Part shown: in pieces, positions 44,201 to 56,846 of the stretch
Numbering within the stretch: the first letter of the stretch is position 1
How the letters are laid out: each line of letters starts with the position of its first letter
NCBI GenBank assembly: GCA_015680685.1
Contig: MNCI01002773.1
Span: 45,572 to 109,571, forward strand
Source: Gnetum montanum
Taxonomy: Eukaryota; Streptophyta; Gnetopsida; Gnetales; Gnetaceae
Length of the DNA: 64,000 bases
Reading direction: 5' to 3'
Notes under the pieces: model-generated
The model's input: only the letters and a program-made list of their open reading frames with translations
Told to the model about the DNA's origin: nothing
Database searches by the model: none
Position numbers and translations under genes: made by a program

Positions 44201-46164
44201 ATGTTGTTTGGGCCAAGGATAATAGCTAGTCACTCTTGATCAACCCTTGGTCATCTACCCTATACTTGTAAGCATTCCAACCCAAAAAGAAATCATTAAA
44301 CCTAAGTGGCCTAAATAAAACCAATAGGTAAATCAAAAAACTTAAAATTACACTTACCCTTCCAAAATGGTAGATGGTGTTGGGAACGTTTTGGAATAAG
44401 ATGTGAATGTGGTGACCAACTAGTAATATGTTGTTGGCAATGTACTAGATAAATTCAGGCATGTCCCAAATTTTTGACAACTTACATGTACCTTTGGTGT
44501 ACATGCCATTGAATTGGTCACCCTCCACACAAGTTTCAGGATCATCAACTATGAACTTAATGATCAAGTTGGCAAAGTGGAGTAGTAGGTTCTCCAATGA
44601 TGACAGTCGCTATGTCTGATGTCAAGTGTAACAACACCATCACATTGAAGTTTTGCAATAGGAAGGCTAGGAACTCCTTGGCCCCTAGCCTAAACTAGAG
44701 GAAACTATGGTCCAAAACCATGTCAACAAGCTAGGTGTTGTGTCCTAGTATGTGTATGCAACACAGTAGCCTGACCAGCTCGATTACCACTAGGTTTCAA
44801 GAAGTTTCTACGTAACCCAACAATAACCATTAAAACCTTATATGACCATAACAAAAATTTAATAGCCATTAAATAGCCAAAAATTTATAACCATAATTCC
44901 AATGTTTTCACACTAAACCAAACAACAAAATTCATAATTCTCAACCCTTAAAACCAAAGTAAAATTTAACCAAAAATTAAACGAAAGGACCAAATAGCCC
45001 ATTAACACTAATGGCAATCTCATGGTGAAAATATACATAAAAATTGTAAAAAAATTATGTATAAAATTGAAACCATGAGATTTATCTTGTGCCAAAATAT
45101 AAACCACAATGAAAGTTACAAAATTCCAACTTGAATTTAACAAAATTTTGATTAGAAATCCTAGTTTACAGTGAAATTAGCTATAGTAGAAACTTTAGGG
45201 AGGCTAGTTAAAAATTTTGAAAAATTCTAATAGCTATTGGAAATTAACCAAAAACATGTAAATAACCACTAGGGGCCTAAACCATGCATAAAAAATTCCA
45301 AAAATAGACCAATGCTACTTATACACATCTGAGAGGTTTGTAGTTTCAATAGTTGAAACTGAAACTATAAAAGACAATTCACATGTATAAAAAATGATAA
45401 AATTTTACTAAAAATTTCTTTCTAAGTCTAGGAATTCCACATACATGAAATTCAAAAAAAAAATTTAACATCAATGTTGCAATTTTAGGCCTAGGAAAAA
45501 CTTACATCACAACCTATAATCACTTTGAAATTTTACACAAAAACCAATCCATAGAAAAATGACTACAATACAAGCACTATAAAAAATATGAAAATTTTTC
45601 AAAAAAAAATTGAAATTGATGTAAAACCCTCCCAAATAGTCCTAAGCATCTCTAGGAAGCTAGTAAGTTGGTAGAAAACTTCATTGCAAGTGCCAATGTT
45701 GCCCAATTTCAAAGGGGTAAAATAGTAAAAAACCAAAAACCCACCGTGCACTAACTTATGAAAAAATTGACCATAAGTCAAAAGTTAGTGGATCAACCAC
45801 CAATTCAACCAAAAAATAATAAAAAACAACCCCATGGCCCTAGAAATACAAAATTATCTACCAATATCTTATAAAAAATAGGAAAGTGGTATTGCTTTTT
45901 TGATGAAAATAGCAAAAAATACACAACACAAGGTAAAAAAAATATTTATAACTCAATATAAGCTAGATCTATGCCAAAACAATGCATTATACACATAACC
46001 AAAACCCAAATAAAAATTTTGAAACATCCAAAGCCAAAATCCATTAAACATACAAGCCTAACCAAGAGAAAATGCCTAGGTTCTAAGCCAACATTCACAA
46101 AAAATGACCAAGAAAAGGGCACTTGGTAGTCATGGTGGATGATCCTTTTCCAAGTAGAGGCCAT
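41293..46164 (-). pseudogene. Multi-exon pseudogene of unknown family
   Basis: Exon-like blocks on the - strand are bounded by good splice sites: a first block from an ATG at 46164 (MASTWKRIIHHDYQVPFSWS), one ending at 44358 (donor GGTAAGTG), 44301-44131, 43752-43034 (acceptor after TTTTTTGTTGTGTTGTAG, donor GTAAGT), a block within about 42980-42650, 42612-42465, 42355-42237 (donor GTGAGA) and 42050 to about 41293. Spliced translation is coherent, for example INWLHQIAPNV joining GWDPNCAIEIDEIDELPNL, and EKHAKCLEEEAQ. Many in-frame stops stand for Gln, so it is dead. I do not recognise the family. AT-rich gaps between blocks behave as introns. It could be a captured host gene or another spliced retroelement ORF. 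Confidence 0.55.
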
Positions 46165-46199
46165 GGTAGGTGGGAGAGTCACCTCCTAGTAGCATCTAC

Positions 46200-46860
46200 C
46201 TCTTCTAGTATGTGCTTGCAAATGCTCTCCTTTTCAACATGTTGGGCAAGTTGATGCAAAAAATCTTTAAAACCTCCTTCACTCTCCTAACAACTGCACT
46301 ACTCCTTGGTGTGTTCTAGCCAAACCATGCTAGGGATGAATGATAATTGAGGCCAAAATCAATGTAGAAGCCTTGATGCTATGTGCTACTTATTGGAGAT
46401 GAACTAGGAAAATTGGTGTTGGTAAAATTGTAATGTGGGAATTACTCCCAAACTTATGCATTGATCATCTAAACACCTTGCCCAAAACACCCACACAACT
46501 TACACATAACTCCATGTTCACAATTAGAAGGTGGGAACTAAAATGGGTTAGTGGAAAAATTAATGTATTTTAACAATTTAAATTTTGGTGGATCCCCCTA
46601 GGCTCCTCCCAAATAAACTAGTAAAAATCCTAACACACTAGGATTTAGGCTTTTCCATAGGAACTACGCTAGGATTAATTTCCAAGAAAGCTTTGGAATG
46701 GGTTTCAAGCCTTAACCACTACCAAGATTCACCTCTCAGCCACCAATCCACAACATGTTGAAGTTAGTAAACCCTCATGCCAAAATTTGAAATTGAATAT
46801 TAACATTGGAAAGTACAAAGCACCGAAGGAAGTTAAAACTCATAACAAAACAAGTTATTT
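46200..46860. other. Unassigned DNA
   Basis: No gene, domain or clear repeat is seen here. It separates the multi-exon pseudogene from the palindrome-bearing repeats. Confidence 0.3.
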
Positions 46861-46879
46861 TGGGTAACGATACTGGCCA

Positions 46880-48240
46880 ACAGCCCAACTGCATAGGCTA
46901 GCATAGTTCCAAATGGGATGGAACTTTCCACCACTAGCCAAACTTACAATTGACTTTGGCTAGAACCCTAGCTAGAACCTCCAACAACTTTAGAATCCAT
47001 TAAGGATTGTTGAAAAATGCCAAAAAATCATTTGTTCTAAGGAAACCACATTATAGGACATCTGGACTATGTTGGCCAACATAGTACCAATGTAGTTCAT
47101 AGGAGTTTGACCATCAAATACCTCAAATAGCCTTCAAAGTGATGTGTCATGACCTTTACACCTCCTTGAATCCATCAATAACCCTAAATTCTAAGTAATG
47201 AAGCAAAAAAAAGTTAAAACATACACTAATAAAGGTTGGAACTACATTGGCTAGCATAGTCCTAGCTTGGTTCTTTCATGAAAGTTCAAAAACAGGCCAC
47301 TAACATGCTAGATTGGCCTCTAAGTACATCATCCTAACCCCAAAACCCTGTTTGAGCCCCTAGAGACTACCAAACCCTAAAAAATAAGTCAAAAATGATC
47401 AAAATTCATCATATTCCTCCCAACCACATTGGGACTATGCTAGCCAACATAGTCCAGTGGGTGATGGCCATATCAAAGCTCAAATAATCTTTAGAATTAG
47501 TAATCTTAGGCCTAAAATTCTGACTATGTACATTAGTGATCCCAAGAATCCAAGAACTTGGTCAATTAATCACCAAAGCTTATCAAACATCTAGATTCAA
47601 GTGAAACTACACTAGGCAAGGTCAAAGCCATGCTAGCCAGCATGGCTCCAACATGTTTGTGATTCCAAGATGGTTTTACTAGCACCACAACATTCCAAAT
47701 GGCCTAAAAATTAACCATGAAATTCTAGAACATTGAAACCGTAAAGCCATATGCAATTTGGTCTTTTTTTGAGCATTAAAAGCTCAAGTTTTATCAATCC
47801 ACACTGAGGCCACCATGAACTATGCTAGACCACATAGTTTTAGGGGGATGGTATCAAATGTCACTTTCAAAAATCTATTTTGGGCTTTGAATGAGTGATT
47901 TACAACCTTGATTTCCCTACGCTACCCTAAGAAGCTGACGAAACATAACTTGTAACCCTGAGATATCATGAATTCATTTTTTTCATGGAACTACATTAAA
48001 GCCACACTGACTAGTGTATTCCTAGGTAGTTCTCAATTCTTAATAGCATTTTTGGCTTACAGAGGATTAAAATGATGCTAAAGTTGACCAGTCTCCACTC
48101 CAAATCCACTTTGATATTAATACACATCATCAAAATCCCATAACCAACCATAAAAAATCTAGAAATTCACATTTTGATAAGAACCATGCTAGGGCCTACA
48201 AGAGCCATGCTAGCTAGCATGATTCTAGCTTGGCTCCAAC
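46880..48240 (+). repeat. Degenerate ~190-bp tandem repeat carrying palindromes
   Basis: A palindromic motif recurs at about 46887, 47065, 47238, 47432, 47626, 47818, 47990 and 48206, mostly 173-213 bases apart. The best copies are ACTATGTTGGCCAACATAGT (47065-47084, perfect 20 bases) and CATGCTAGCTAGCATG (48206-48221, perfect 16 bases). At 47626-47647 nine-base arms flank four bases. The stretches between share phrases such as CTCAAATA...TT and CCTAAAAATT. No protein-coding sense is seen. Confidence 0.75.
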
Positions 48241-48399
48241 TTAGTTACCAAAAGGGGCTTCATGCTTTCCTTCAAACCCCTTAGAATGATCTCCCTAGCT
48301 ATGCAAACTCCCCCATCAATCTTGTAGCCTTCCACCATGACATGCTAAGGCCTAAAACTATCAAAATGTTACCCTAATTGATCAATATTGATCATTTTC

Positions 48400-49050
48400 C
48401 CCCCATGTTTTTCACCTTAACTGGTTTGACCTTGTTCCATTGAGTTTCAACTTTTTTTGACCTTGTTGTTCATTATTAACCTTTATTGTTAGATCATTTG
48501 GTGTCATTTGGCCTCATTTTAATTATTTTAGCATCATTTGGCCCTAAATTCATGAAACGTTTCTATCATTTAGCATCATTTGACCTTAGTGAACTTGCTT
48601 TGACATCAATTAACACCATTAGACATTAATGTGACATTATTCGATCCTCCATGACATCATTTGATTGGATTTGACCATTATTTGGGCTACAATCAACTTC
48701 ATTTGTATTATTTAGCTATCATTTAGCTTTATTCTATGTTAGTTGGCCTTTGGTTTACCTTATTTATCTTACCTTTCTCTTTTGTGACCTTTACTGACCT
48801 TGCTTTGACCTTTTTTGACATCATTTGATGGGATTTGACCATCATTGGGTCATCATTTGGCCTTTGTTCGACCTTATTTCACATTATTTAACCTTTGTTT
48901 CACCCTATTTGTTATAGCCTACCTCTTATAACCTTTAGTGGCCTTGTTTGAACCTTTTTTGACCATTGGAATAACATGTTGTGGCTTACCCATCCATAAT
49001 TGCTAGAGTATTTTACATTATTTTGGCATTATTTGCTCATTTTATCACAC
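48400..49050 (+). repeat. Degenerate short repeats rich in TTTGACCTT and CATCATTTGG
   Basis: The tract is built from many imperfect copies of short motifs (TTTGACC, CATCATTTG(G/A), ACCTTTGTT) with no strict period. It looks like an old minisatellite. It precedes the gypsy pol remnant at 49080. Confidence 0.6.
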
Positions 49051-49379
49051 AAGTGCCACTTAATGTGCTTATGGTTGAAATGTAGTATTGAAGTATGAAC
49101 ACCTAGAAGAAAATCAATTTACCTTTGAGCCTAAGTGGATCTCATGGTGATGTTGAATGATTCATTGACCTTAATTACTTAGATCTTGAGCCTGAGAGCC
49201 CAATCGACCACATAGCCTCGATAGAGAAACCTCTTGAGTGGCTAGAAAACTTAGTTAAGACCCTTGACCTTAAGGCTAGTGACATTACTGAAGACTCTCT
49301 AGTTGAGATTCTTATCACAACACATAGTGGTATGGAGAAAACACTGAAATTAACTTCCTCACGGGAACCTCAATAGGCT

Positions 49380-50160
49380 CAAGACATGACTAAGGTCCTT
49401 CAAAACAATACTAAGGTCTTTGCCTAGTCTTACAAAGAAATTCTAGGTTTTGACCCATACCTATTGCAACATAACATCATACTTGATCCTAGTATTAAGC
49501 TAGTTAAGCAAAAATTTTGTAAGATTAGACCAAATTTAGCCCTAGTAGTTCATGATGGAATCATAAAACTATATCAGGTCAATTTCATTCAAGTTATTGA
49601 TTAAATAGATTGGGTGTCTAACATAGTGGTAGTCCTTAGAAAAATAGGAGTATATGTATCTATATTGATTTCCAATACCTGAATAGGGTGATTATCAAAG
49701 ATGATTTTCCTTTGCCTAGTATTGATCAACTTATAGATACTACGGTTGGACATGCCTTGTTATCTTTCATGTTTCTATGACCTTCATGACCCCTTGGGGA
49801 ACCTTTTTGTACACCATGATTCCTTTTGATCTAAAGAATGCAAATGCAACTTATCAATAAGCCATGATATATATCTTTGGTGATTATATGCTAGGATTAC
49901 TTAATGACTACATGGATGGTATAGTTATTAAGTCTAAAAGGACCAATAACCATGCACATGACCTTGACCTTTTGTTAAAATGATGTCTCAAATAAGATGC
50001 TTGGCTTTATGGTATCTAAAGAAAGAATATGTGTCAATCTTGATAAGATTAAATCCATATCCAACCTAGTAGCACCAGCTAACCTTAAGGAGCTTTGAGG
50101 ACAACAAGGTAGATTATAATTTATCTATAGGTTCATCTACAAGCTTACAAATAAGTTAGA
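49380..50160 (+). pseudogene. Gypsy reverse transcriptase, catalytic box altered
   Basis: Blocks in order: FDPYLLQHNIILDPSIKLVK, PNLALVVHDGIIKLYQVNFI, a KDDFPLPSIDQLIDTTVGHA block, TPWGTF, IPFDLKNANATYQ and LNDYMDGIVIKSK. The last is the catalytic box, usually Y.DD, here YMDG, so one catalytic Asp is lost. The segment normally between LLSFMD and the KTAF/TPWGTF block is shortened, which suggests a small deletion at about 49780. Confidence 0.85.
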
Positions 50161-50199
50161 ACCAATGGAACACTTGCTTAAAAAAGGAGTTCACTATGA

Positions 50200-50810
50200 G
50201 TGGATGGCTCAACGTCAAGAAGCCTTTGAAAACCTTAAGCAAGAGTTGGCACAACTACCCATGGTCTATACACCACAAAAGGATAAACCTTTTTACATCT
50301 ACAATGCTATCTCTAACACATCCATTGCCTCTCTACTCTATTAGAAATGGGATAATGGAGTAGAGTTACTAGTGTACTACCTAAGTCCTACATTGATTAC
50401 CTATGAGACCCAATACATCGAAGTGGAGAAGTATTTTCTAGCCCTAATCTTCTCATTAAAGAAATGGAGACACTACCTCTTTAGGAGCCAAGTCAATGTC
50501 ATTTGCAAAGACAATGCGCTTAGACCCATAATGACCTATATCTATGAAAGTAGCCATATAGTGCATTGGAAAGCAATAATATCTGAGTTTAACCTCCATT
50601 ACATCTCTCAAGTCTTAACCAAAGGCTAAGCTGTAGCCACACAACTTACTATTTCCCTAGTAGAAGTCCATGCAACCATTGACCTTGAATTCCCTAATGA
50701 ACATATCAATATTGTTAGTGAAGTACCTAATGGCTATGAGGTAATTATGAATTTTGGCAAAGCTTTGACTGTCCATGGGTCCAGTGTTGCTAGCTTCATA
50801 ACATCACATT
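50200..50810 (+). pseudogene. Gypsy RNase H and linker
   Basis: The open frame 50372-50629 shows YYLSPTLITYETQYIEVEKY and FLALIFSLKKWRHYLFRSQV, matching the RNase H block Y.S..L...E..Y...EK..LAL....K.RHY. Before it is QEAFENLKQELAQLPMVYTP. The catalytic His/Asp pattern is decayed. A linker runs to about 50810. Confidence 0.8.
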
Positions 50811-51378
50811 TTGGTTAAATCCAACCTTTGCCTGTCATTTTTAATTCCCATGTACCAACAACATGGTGGAGTATGATAGATTGATCAGGGGAATGATGGT
50901 AGCTCATAACCAAGGAAACAAACATGTAATGATATAGATGATTTATAGCTTATGGTTAACTAATTAATTGAGTTCACACATGTAAAGCCAAACATTTGCA
51001 ATCTTATGTGACCTAGGTAAGAAAATAATGAAATAATTTATAGACATTACTATCCAACATCTACCCTGAGCCACAAACACGTTAGTTGATGCCATTATGA
51101 TCTTAGCCCTAAGTGTGACACCCAATGTGTTTAGCATGTTACCCTTGTTAACTATGACTTGTGCTCTTCCCATTATGTAGAACACTAAAGGTGATCCTAT
51201 AGCCTCTATCAACACTGCTCCTCAAAAGGAATTGTATGATCATATCAAGTATTACCTTATACATGGGGAATCTCCACAAGGCCTGACTACTTCTCAAAAG
51301 GATGCTATACATAAAATATCAAAATATTATGTCATTATAGGTGATAACACACTATGACGATGGTCCCATGATGGAATA

Positions 51379-52470
51379 TTGTTAGTGTGCTTGGGAAAAA
51401 CTAAGGCTCACATAGTCCTTGAGCAAATTGATAAGGCTATATGTGGCAAACATATAGGACCTAGAGCCATAGCCATGAAGATTAGGAGACTAGGCTATTA
51501 TTGGACCTATATGGAAATTGACTACCTACAGAAGGTTAAAATTTATAACACCTATCAATGGCATAGCAAACTGATACATGTGCCATTAACTAAGTTACAT
51601 ACTACTTAGATAACTTGGTCATTTCAACAGTGGAGACTTGACATTATTGGACCTATAATGCCTAAGTCTTCAACAAGGCATAACTTTATCATCAGTACAA
51701 TTGAATACTTTATAAATTAGGTTGAAGCTATTCCCCTAAGGAAAAAAATATCTCAAAAAGTCTATAGATTCATATTGGATAACATATCCTATTTTAACAT
51801 ACCTTTGACCATAGTCATAGATAATGGACCACAGTTTAGTAGCCAAGAAATGCAAGCCTTTTGTCAAGACCTAGGCATCAAGCATTTCTTTTCATCACCT
51901 TACTATGCTCAAGCCAATGGACAACCCAAAGCTAGCAATAAGGTCATCATAAACTTGCTAAAAAAGATACTTAATAATAGCATACGCAAGTGGCATGAGC
52001 AACTTATCCATACCCTTTAGACCTATAGAACTACCTATCAAATTGTAGCTAATGTAATCCCATATAGCTTGATTTATGGATATGAAGCTATTTTAGCTCT
52101 TGAATTACAGGTTCCATCTTTCAAAGTGGCTTTATTGGACCTCATCAAAGATGAGAAAAACAAGGAGCTATGTACCATTAACATAGATTCAGCAAAAGAG
52201 TAGTGAATAAAAATGCTTTCTCACATTGGACAATACCAAGATGGGTAGAAGAAACATCATCACCATGACTTGAATAAATGAAAGATCAAGGAGGGGGACC
52301 TGGTCCTCAAGGCTATTTATGAGCATGTGGAAAAATTCTTAGCCAACTGGAAGAAACCTTTCTTAATCACCAAGGCCTTTGAAAATGGAAATTTTAGAGT
52401 GGCATACATGGATGAGAATGAATTGGCCAATCCAGTTAACCATTCTTATCTAAATCTTTATTGCATCTAA
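51379..52470 (+). pseudogene. Gypsy integrase
   Basis: Includes a zinc-domain remnant (RAIAMKIRRLGYYWTYMEID), then a core with IVIDNGPQFSSQEMQAFCQD, SSPYYAQANGQPKASNKVII and a WHEQLIHTL.TYRTTYQ end, matching DNG.QF, PYY.QANGQ.E..NK and W...L...LW.YRT. The third catalytic residue, usually Glu in QAE, is Lys (QPKASN). The C-terminal part at about 52290-52470 (KEGDLVLKAIYEHVEKFLAN) follows. Confidence 0.85.
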
Positions 52471-53019
52471 CATAGTCTTCTTTATAGGTACAAACCAATA
52501 ATTGATATCAACGACCTTTAAAACCTATAAATAGAAAGATTGCATGTTCTCTCTCTCAATTTCTTTCTTTGGCAAGATAAATGAATTGTAAACTCTATAA
52601 ATCTAATGCACATTACATAGATCTCTCCATGCTATAATAATAAGGACCTCTGATGACTTGGTTTGTTGGTTGTCTCATGTGGCCCTATGCATTATTATGT
52701 AACAACATGTTTTGTTTTCTTGTTCTCTTTGAGTTGTGCTTGTAGGATGAAGCCTGGAGGTCATTGCAGAGGTGCAACTCATCATGGCATCAAGTTATCA
52801 CATGACCTCGATGCACAAAAGTGGGTTGGCTTGTTATTCCATTTCAAGAGTGCTTGTTCTACATCATTGCCATTATCCCTTCTTGAGCCCAACCTTATCG
52901 CCTAGTTATAATCTTTTTTGCCAATAAATGAAAATGATGACCTATGTTTGACACTCGTGCATTATTGCCATATGATGTTTCCCTCATCATGCTTTGTCAT
53001 CAATTCCATTGGATGTAAC
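52471..53019 (+). other. 3' untranslated part of the gypsy element
   Basis: No domain is recognised. The frame 52663-52905 has no known motif. It continues beyond the solo LTR insertion at 55804. Confidence 0.35.
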
Positions 53020-55803
53020 TGTTGGCGACCGTTTGGGACGCGACTGCCAACGAGTGTCCTCGAACAAGATTTAGGTGCTTGCTAGTCTTTGGCAACACCA
53101 AGGCCCAGATACCTTCAAATAGACTCAGAAGTTAATGTGAGCATGTGTTTGTGCTGTTGTGGTGTGTTGTTGTGAAAAATGAAACGATTGGTTTGTGTGT
53201 AAAACTATGAATGACATATCTTAAAGAGATTCAGCCAACTTTGCAAAGTACTGTGAGTTGTTGAGAGTTCCTATTCTATTCAATTGCCTAGTCTATGTTG
53301 CCCTTATAATACCTACTTGTAACAAATAAAGTTTTGCAAAAACATTTGAGCACAACTTTGCAAATATTCTTCTAATTTTCCCCAGAGAAAGAGATAGTTC
53401 CACAAGAAAATTAGAAATAGAGCGAGATTCAATGGAAATAGAAAGAAGAGAAAAATAAAGAAGATTTGTGTAAAGATCTCAAATGTTTAAACAAGGTAAA
53501 ATGATACGAGTAAACACTTTGCAATAAAGCTATCCCAAATTCAATAACTACGAATTGTTCAAACTTCCAAGGCTCAAATAAGCAATTTCTTCAAGACAAT
53601 CCTACTATGCTACCCAAAAAATTGCTACGTAAACTATCACGTACCAAACTCTATTTTGGCTAGATAATGGATGTCAACAATTGCATTCAATAGAACCTTC
53701 AACAAACTTGACAATTTATGATTGAAATACCATGAAGATTCACTTTAAAGATAAAAGAAGCTATTCTAGTCCTATCAAAATACCAAAGATTTTCTGAACC
53801 CTCTTGACTATTGAATCGTTCAACGGCTTGACTACATGCAGAGGCTCTCATACAACAATCTCAATAGAGATTCTTATACATTGCAACATAATAAAATTCA
53901 CTACTAAAATGCTCTTAAGGCTTTCAAACACAAGCTCTTCTATGGCAAAATTTTAATAGAAATTTTCTATCATGCAACAAGAACAATAAGAGCAATCTAA
54001 AATTCCCGAAATTACTTGCCAAGCATGATACTATCTAAACCACTAGCTAAACAATTTAAACAAAATAAAAAATAAACATAGCTCATAGGACTATGATGAA
54101 GAGGCTAAAATGTTGTCTTTAACAAGTCATCTTACAAGCAATCTTTCACAATGTCTTCTTTTCCAATTCTCTTCTCCCCCCACCCTTCCTACCCTTGAAG
54201 CCCTTTTATAGTAACCTCAAGGTAGTTACAATCATCATGAGAAGGTGAGGTAAGTTACAAACATTATGGGTGGTTATAACCACCATAGAGATAAAAAAGC
54301 TACAGTTGACAAGTGGCCCATTTAGTGGTTATAACTACCATAATTGACAGTGTTCATTCCATACAGGAATTTCAACGTGTTCCATACATTCTTTTTTTTC
54401 TCACTGCACCATTTAAGAAACATTCTACTTAAATTTCCATGTGTCAAAGAATAAACGACCAAGGGCATGAAGCATAAAAATTAAAATAATGAAACAAGTA
54501 CTCCAAATGCAGTGACTACCACAACAAGGGTAGGCCTATCAAACACCAACATGGCATGATGCAAGGGTCAAAGTATACATGGAAAAGATGCTGGGCAAGA
54601 AACTGATAATAGCAGCGAAGTAACTTGATGTGAAGGCAACAAGCACCAAGGTCATCCATGACAGGCTCTTATCCTATTTTGGAGAAACAACTACTACCAA
54701 AATGGTCTCCGATATTGCAGATAAAACACCCAAAATAAACCTCATGAAGTAAAATATTGAAATCCTCTTTTCCACGCCAAGTAACCAGGAAGTTGGTGCG
54801 GCAAACGATGCATGAAATAAAAGATATAAATCTGAACATAGAGCAAACTGAGCATTGTATTCTCATGTCTGGAACCCGGAGTTATAGAAATGATGATGGA
54901 GAGGCTTCTAATAGTTGAAGACCTGAACATTTTGCCACTGCATCTGGTGGTGTTGTTGTGTAGTGCTCTTACTTGCCACCATCTGTCACCAAATGTTGTA
55001 CATACTGTAAATCGCTGGTGTCGTTATAGTAGGCAACTACTTCAATGACAGTAGCGATGCCATTTTCATCGTTGTTGTGGCCTTTGTGTCCAAATATCAG
55101 CCGAATGGAGAGGAAGCAAAACTAGGCATAACCGACGGTGAAGAAAACATGACGAGACATGTGGCCTAGTAAAGTATTTCCCAAGTGGTGGCAACCATGC
55201 CCAACATCAACAGAAGAGAGATGAAATAAAATACCCACACTATTGCCTCCATAACTAGAAGAAGTCCAGCTCCTATTAACCACTACCATCAGCAGCAACC
55301 ACGTCCATCATAACGCACCATAAAACATGTCCAAAAATCACTATAATATTTTCTTGATCATAAGCAGTCATGGAGCATTGAGCATCACAAAAATCATGGT
55401 TGGGAGAACCACTCTAGAATTTCTGATCTTAGTCCTGTTGGTTCTGTGTCTGGCTAAGAATCACGTAGCTTAAAATTTTTGCTTCCTTATGTTAATGTCA
55501 ATGAGACGGCTGTGCGGCGACTGAGAATATGATATGGACGATGAGATAGACATCCGAAAATATGAGAAGACATGATAACTTGATTAGAGGAAGTGACAGC
55601 ATGTGTGGGAATTATATGTGTGCATGACCCACCAAACAAAACGATAGCCAATTAAGTCCACCCAATCTACATTTGGACTTCAAACTTCTGAATATCGGGC
55701 ATTGCACTTTTGTTTCAATTTCATCTTGCTTTAATTTTCTACATTCGTTTTCTTTCGGATGAAATTGGGTTCTATTCCATGAAATGGCCAAAATGTGCCA
55801 ACA
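53020..55803 (+). mobile_element. Solo LTR (copy 2) with GTAAC target duplication
   Basis: Begins TGTTGGC (53020-53026) and ends GCCAACA (55797-55803). It is flanked by GTAAC at 53015-53019 and 55804-55808, a perfect 5-bp target duplication. The first ~1.35 kb is the same as copy 1 at 28887 apart from scattered, mostly C/T changes. At the position of the 21-bp array it has a single AGTTGACAAGTGG unit and no array. The part from about 54370 to 55770 differs from copy 1, while the last ~30 bases (TTCCATGAAATGG onward) match again. No coding domain is seen. Confidence 0.85.
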
Positions 55804-56348
55804 GTAACACATCTCATTCAATGAAAAAACCAAATTAAACGTGGCCTTGGTAATGACCCCAATGAAGGTTTCACCCTAAAAAAAGAAAAAAAATGGAGAA
55901 GCAAATTGCCAAGAAGCCGAAAGGCCAATGAAGACCAAAAGATAAATCAACAACTTAAAACATACAAGGGGATGAGCCTAATGGCTAAAGAAACCTTAGA
56001 GCGGAGTGTGGTTCCTCAAAAATATTACTGAGTGACCAACACTTCAAAGCATGAAGTGCAAAGACCACATTGATTAGCCAAAGTGTCTCTACCATACTAT
56101 AACCATGATGTCAACATTTGGAATTCATTAATAACATTGTGACCACTTCCTCATGACCAAATATAGCCTTTAACCCCTATCACCTTACTGTAGCCTCATC
56201 TAGTCATCAAAAGCACTCTCTCACATGGTTCGACAGCTACAAAATCAAGCACAGTGAGAAAACATTGGTGATGGACCTACATTGGTGTTTTGTATTCTTT
56301 GTTGATGTCTCTCAAGTCAATCCTCAAAACATCAACAAATAGTGGCTA
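55804..56348. other. Flank between solo LTR and family D LTR
   Basis: No gene is seen. It is probably the rest of the gypsy 3' untranslated part, displaced by the solo LTR. Confidence 0.3.
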
Positions 56349-56846
56349 ATCAAACACCATCAAGAAATTTCATATTGTAACCTTTTTGTCATTGTAACCT
56401 TCACCAATTACATTTGAGGCTAGAATTTTATTGTAAAATGTGAAGATTATAGTCCATGAGCTATAATCTCACATACTTGAGCTTTTGGAGCTAAAAAATG
56501 CTTTATAGGTTGCTGTAGCCTCACTTCCCAAGTGGAAAAAGTCATGTCATGTCTATATTTAGGCTTGGGAAGGCTAAAAATGCTTGGGAACTATCAAATT
56601 TGGCATTTTCATGGGTTTTATATTGGCTACAGCCATAACTACACTGAAACCACCTACACCCAATGTTGGAGTAGTTGGATTTTCATTTTCCTAGCAATGG
56701 CCAATGTAGTTACCATAACTCTCAATGTGATTTCATAAATCTAGCATTGGAGTGGTTGAGATTTTTATTATTCCAATAATTTCAGCATGGATGCCATAAG
56801 GCTAGCATTGCTTCCACAAGGCTAGTGTTGCTCCAACAATTCCAGT
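56349..56846 (+). repeat. Probable LTR (family D), copy 2, truncated by element A
   Basis: Matches 26950-27460 in the same orientation, including GGCATTTTCATGGGTTTTAT and the 20-bp repeat units at 56795 and 56815. It stops at AACAATTCCAGT, exactly where element A starts with TGATGAG at 56847. The rest of this LTR should lie beyond element A, outside the window. Confidence 0.75.

Larger units (their letters stand above)
49080..52470 (+). mobile_element. Gypsy pol remnant (RT, RNase H, integrase)
   Basis: Coding order is pre-RT, reverse transcriptase, RNase H, integrase, as in Ty3/gypsy, with RT before integrase. Start about 49150: EPESPIDHIASIEKPLEWL. The end at about 52470 reads ANPVNHSYLNLYC, the usual end of such pol proteins. 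No protease is recognised before RT. It likely belongs with the gag start at 31567-31799 and family D LTRs, but the rest of gag is missing. Frames are broken throughout. Confidence 0.8.
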
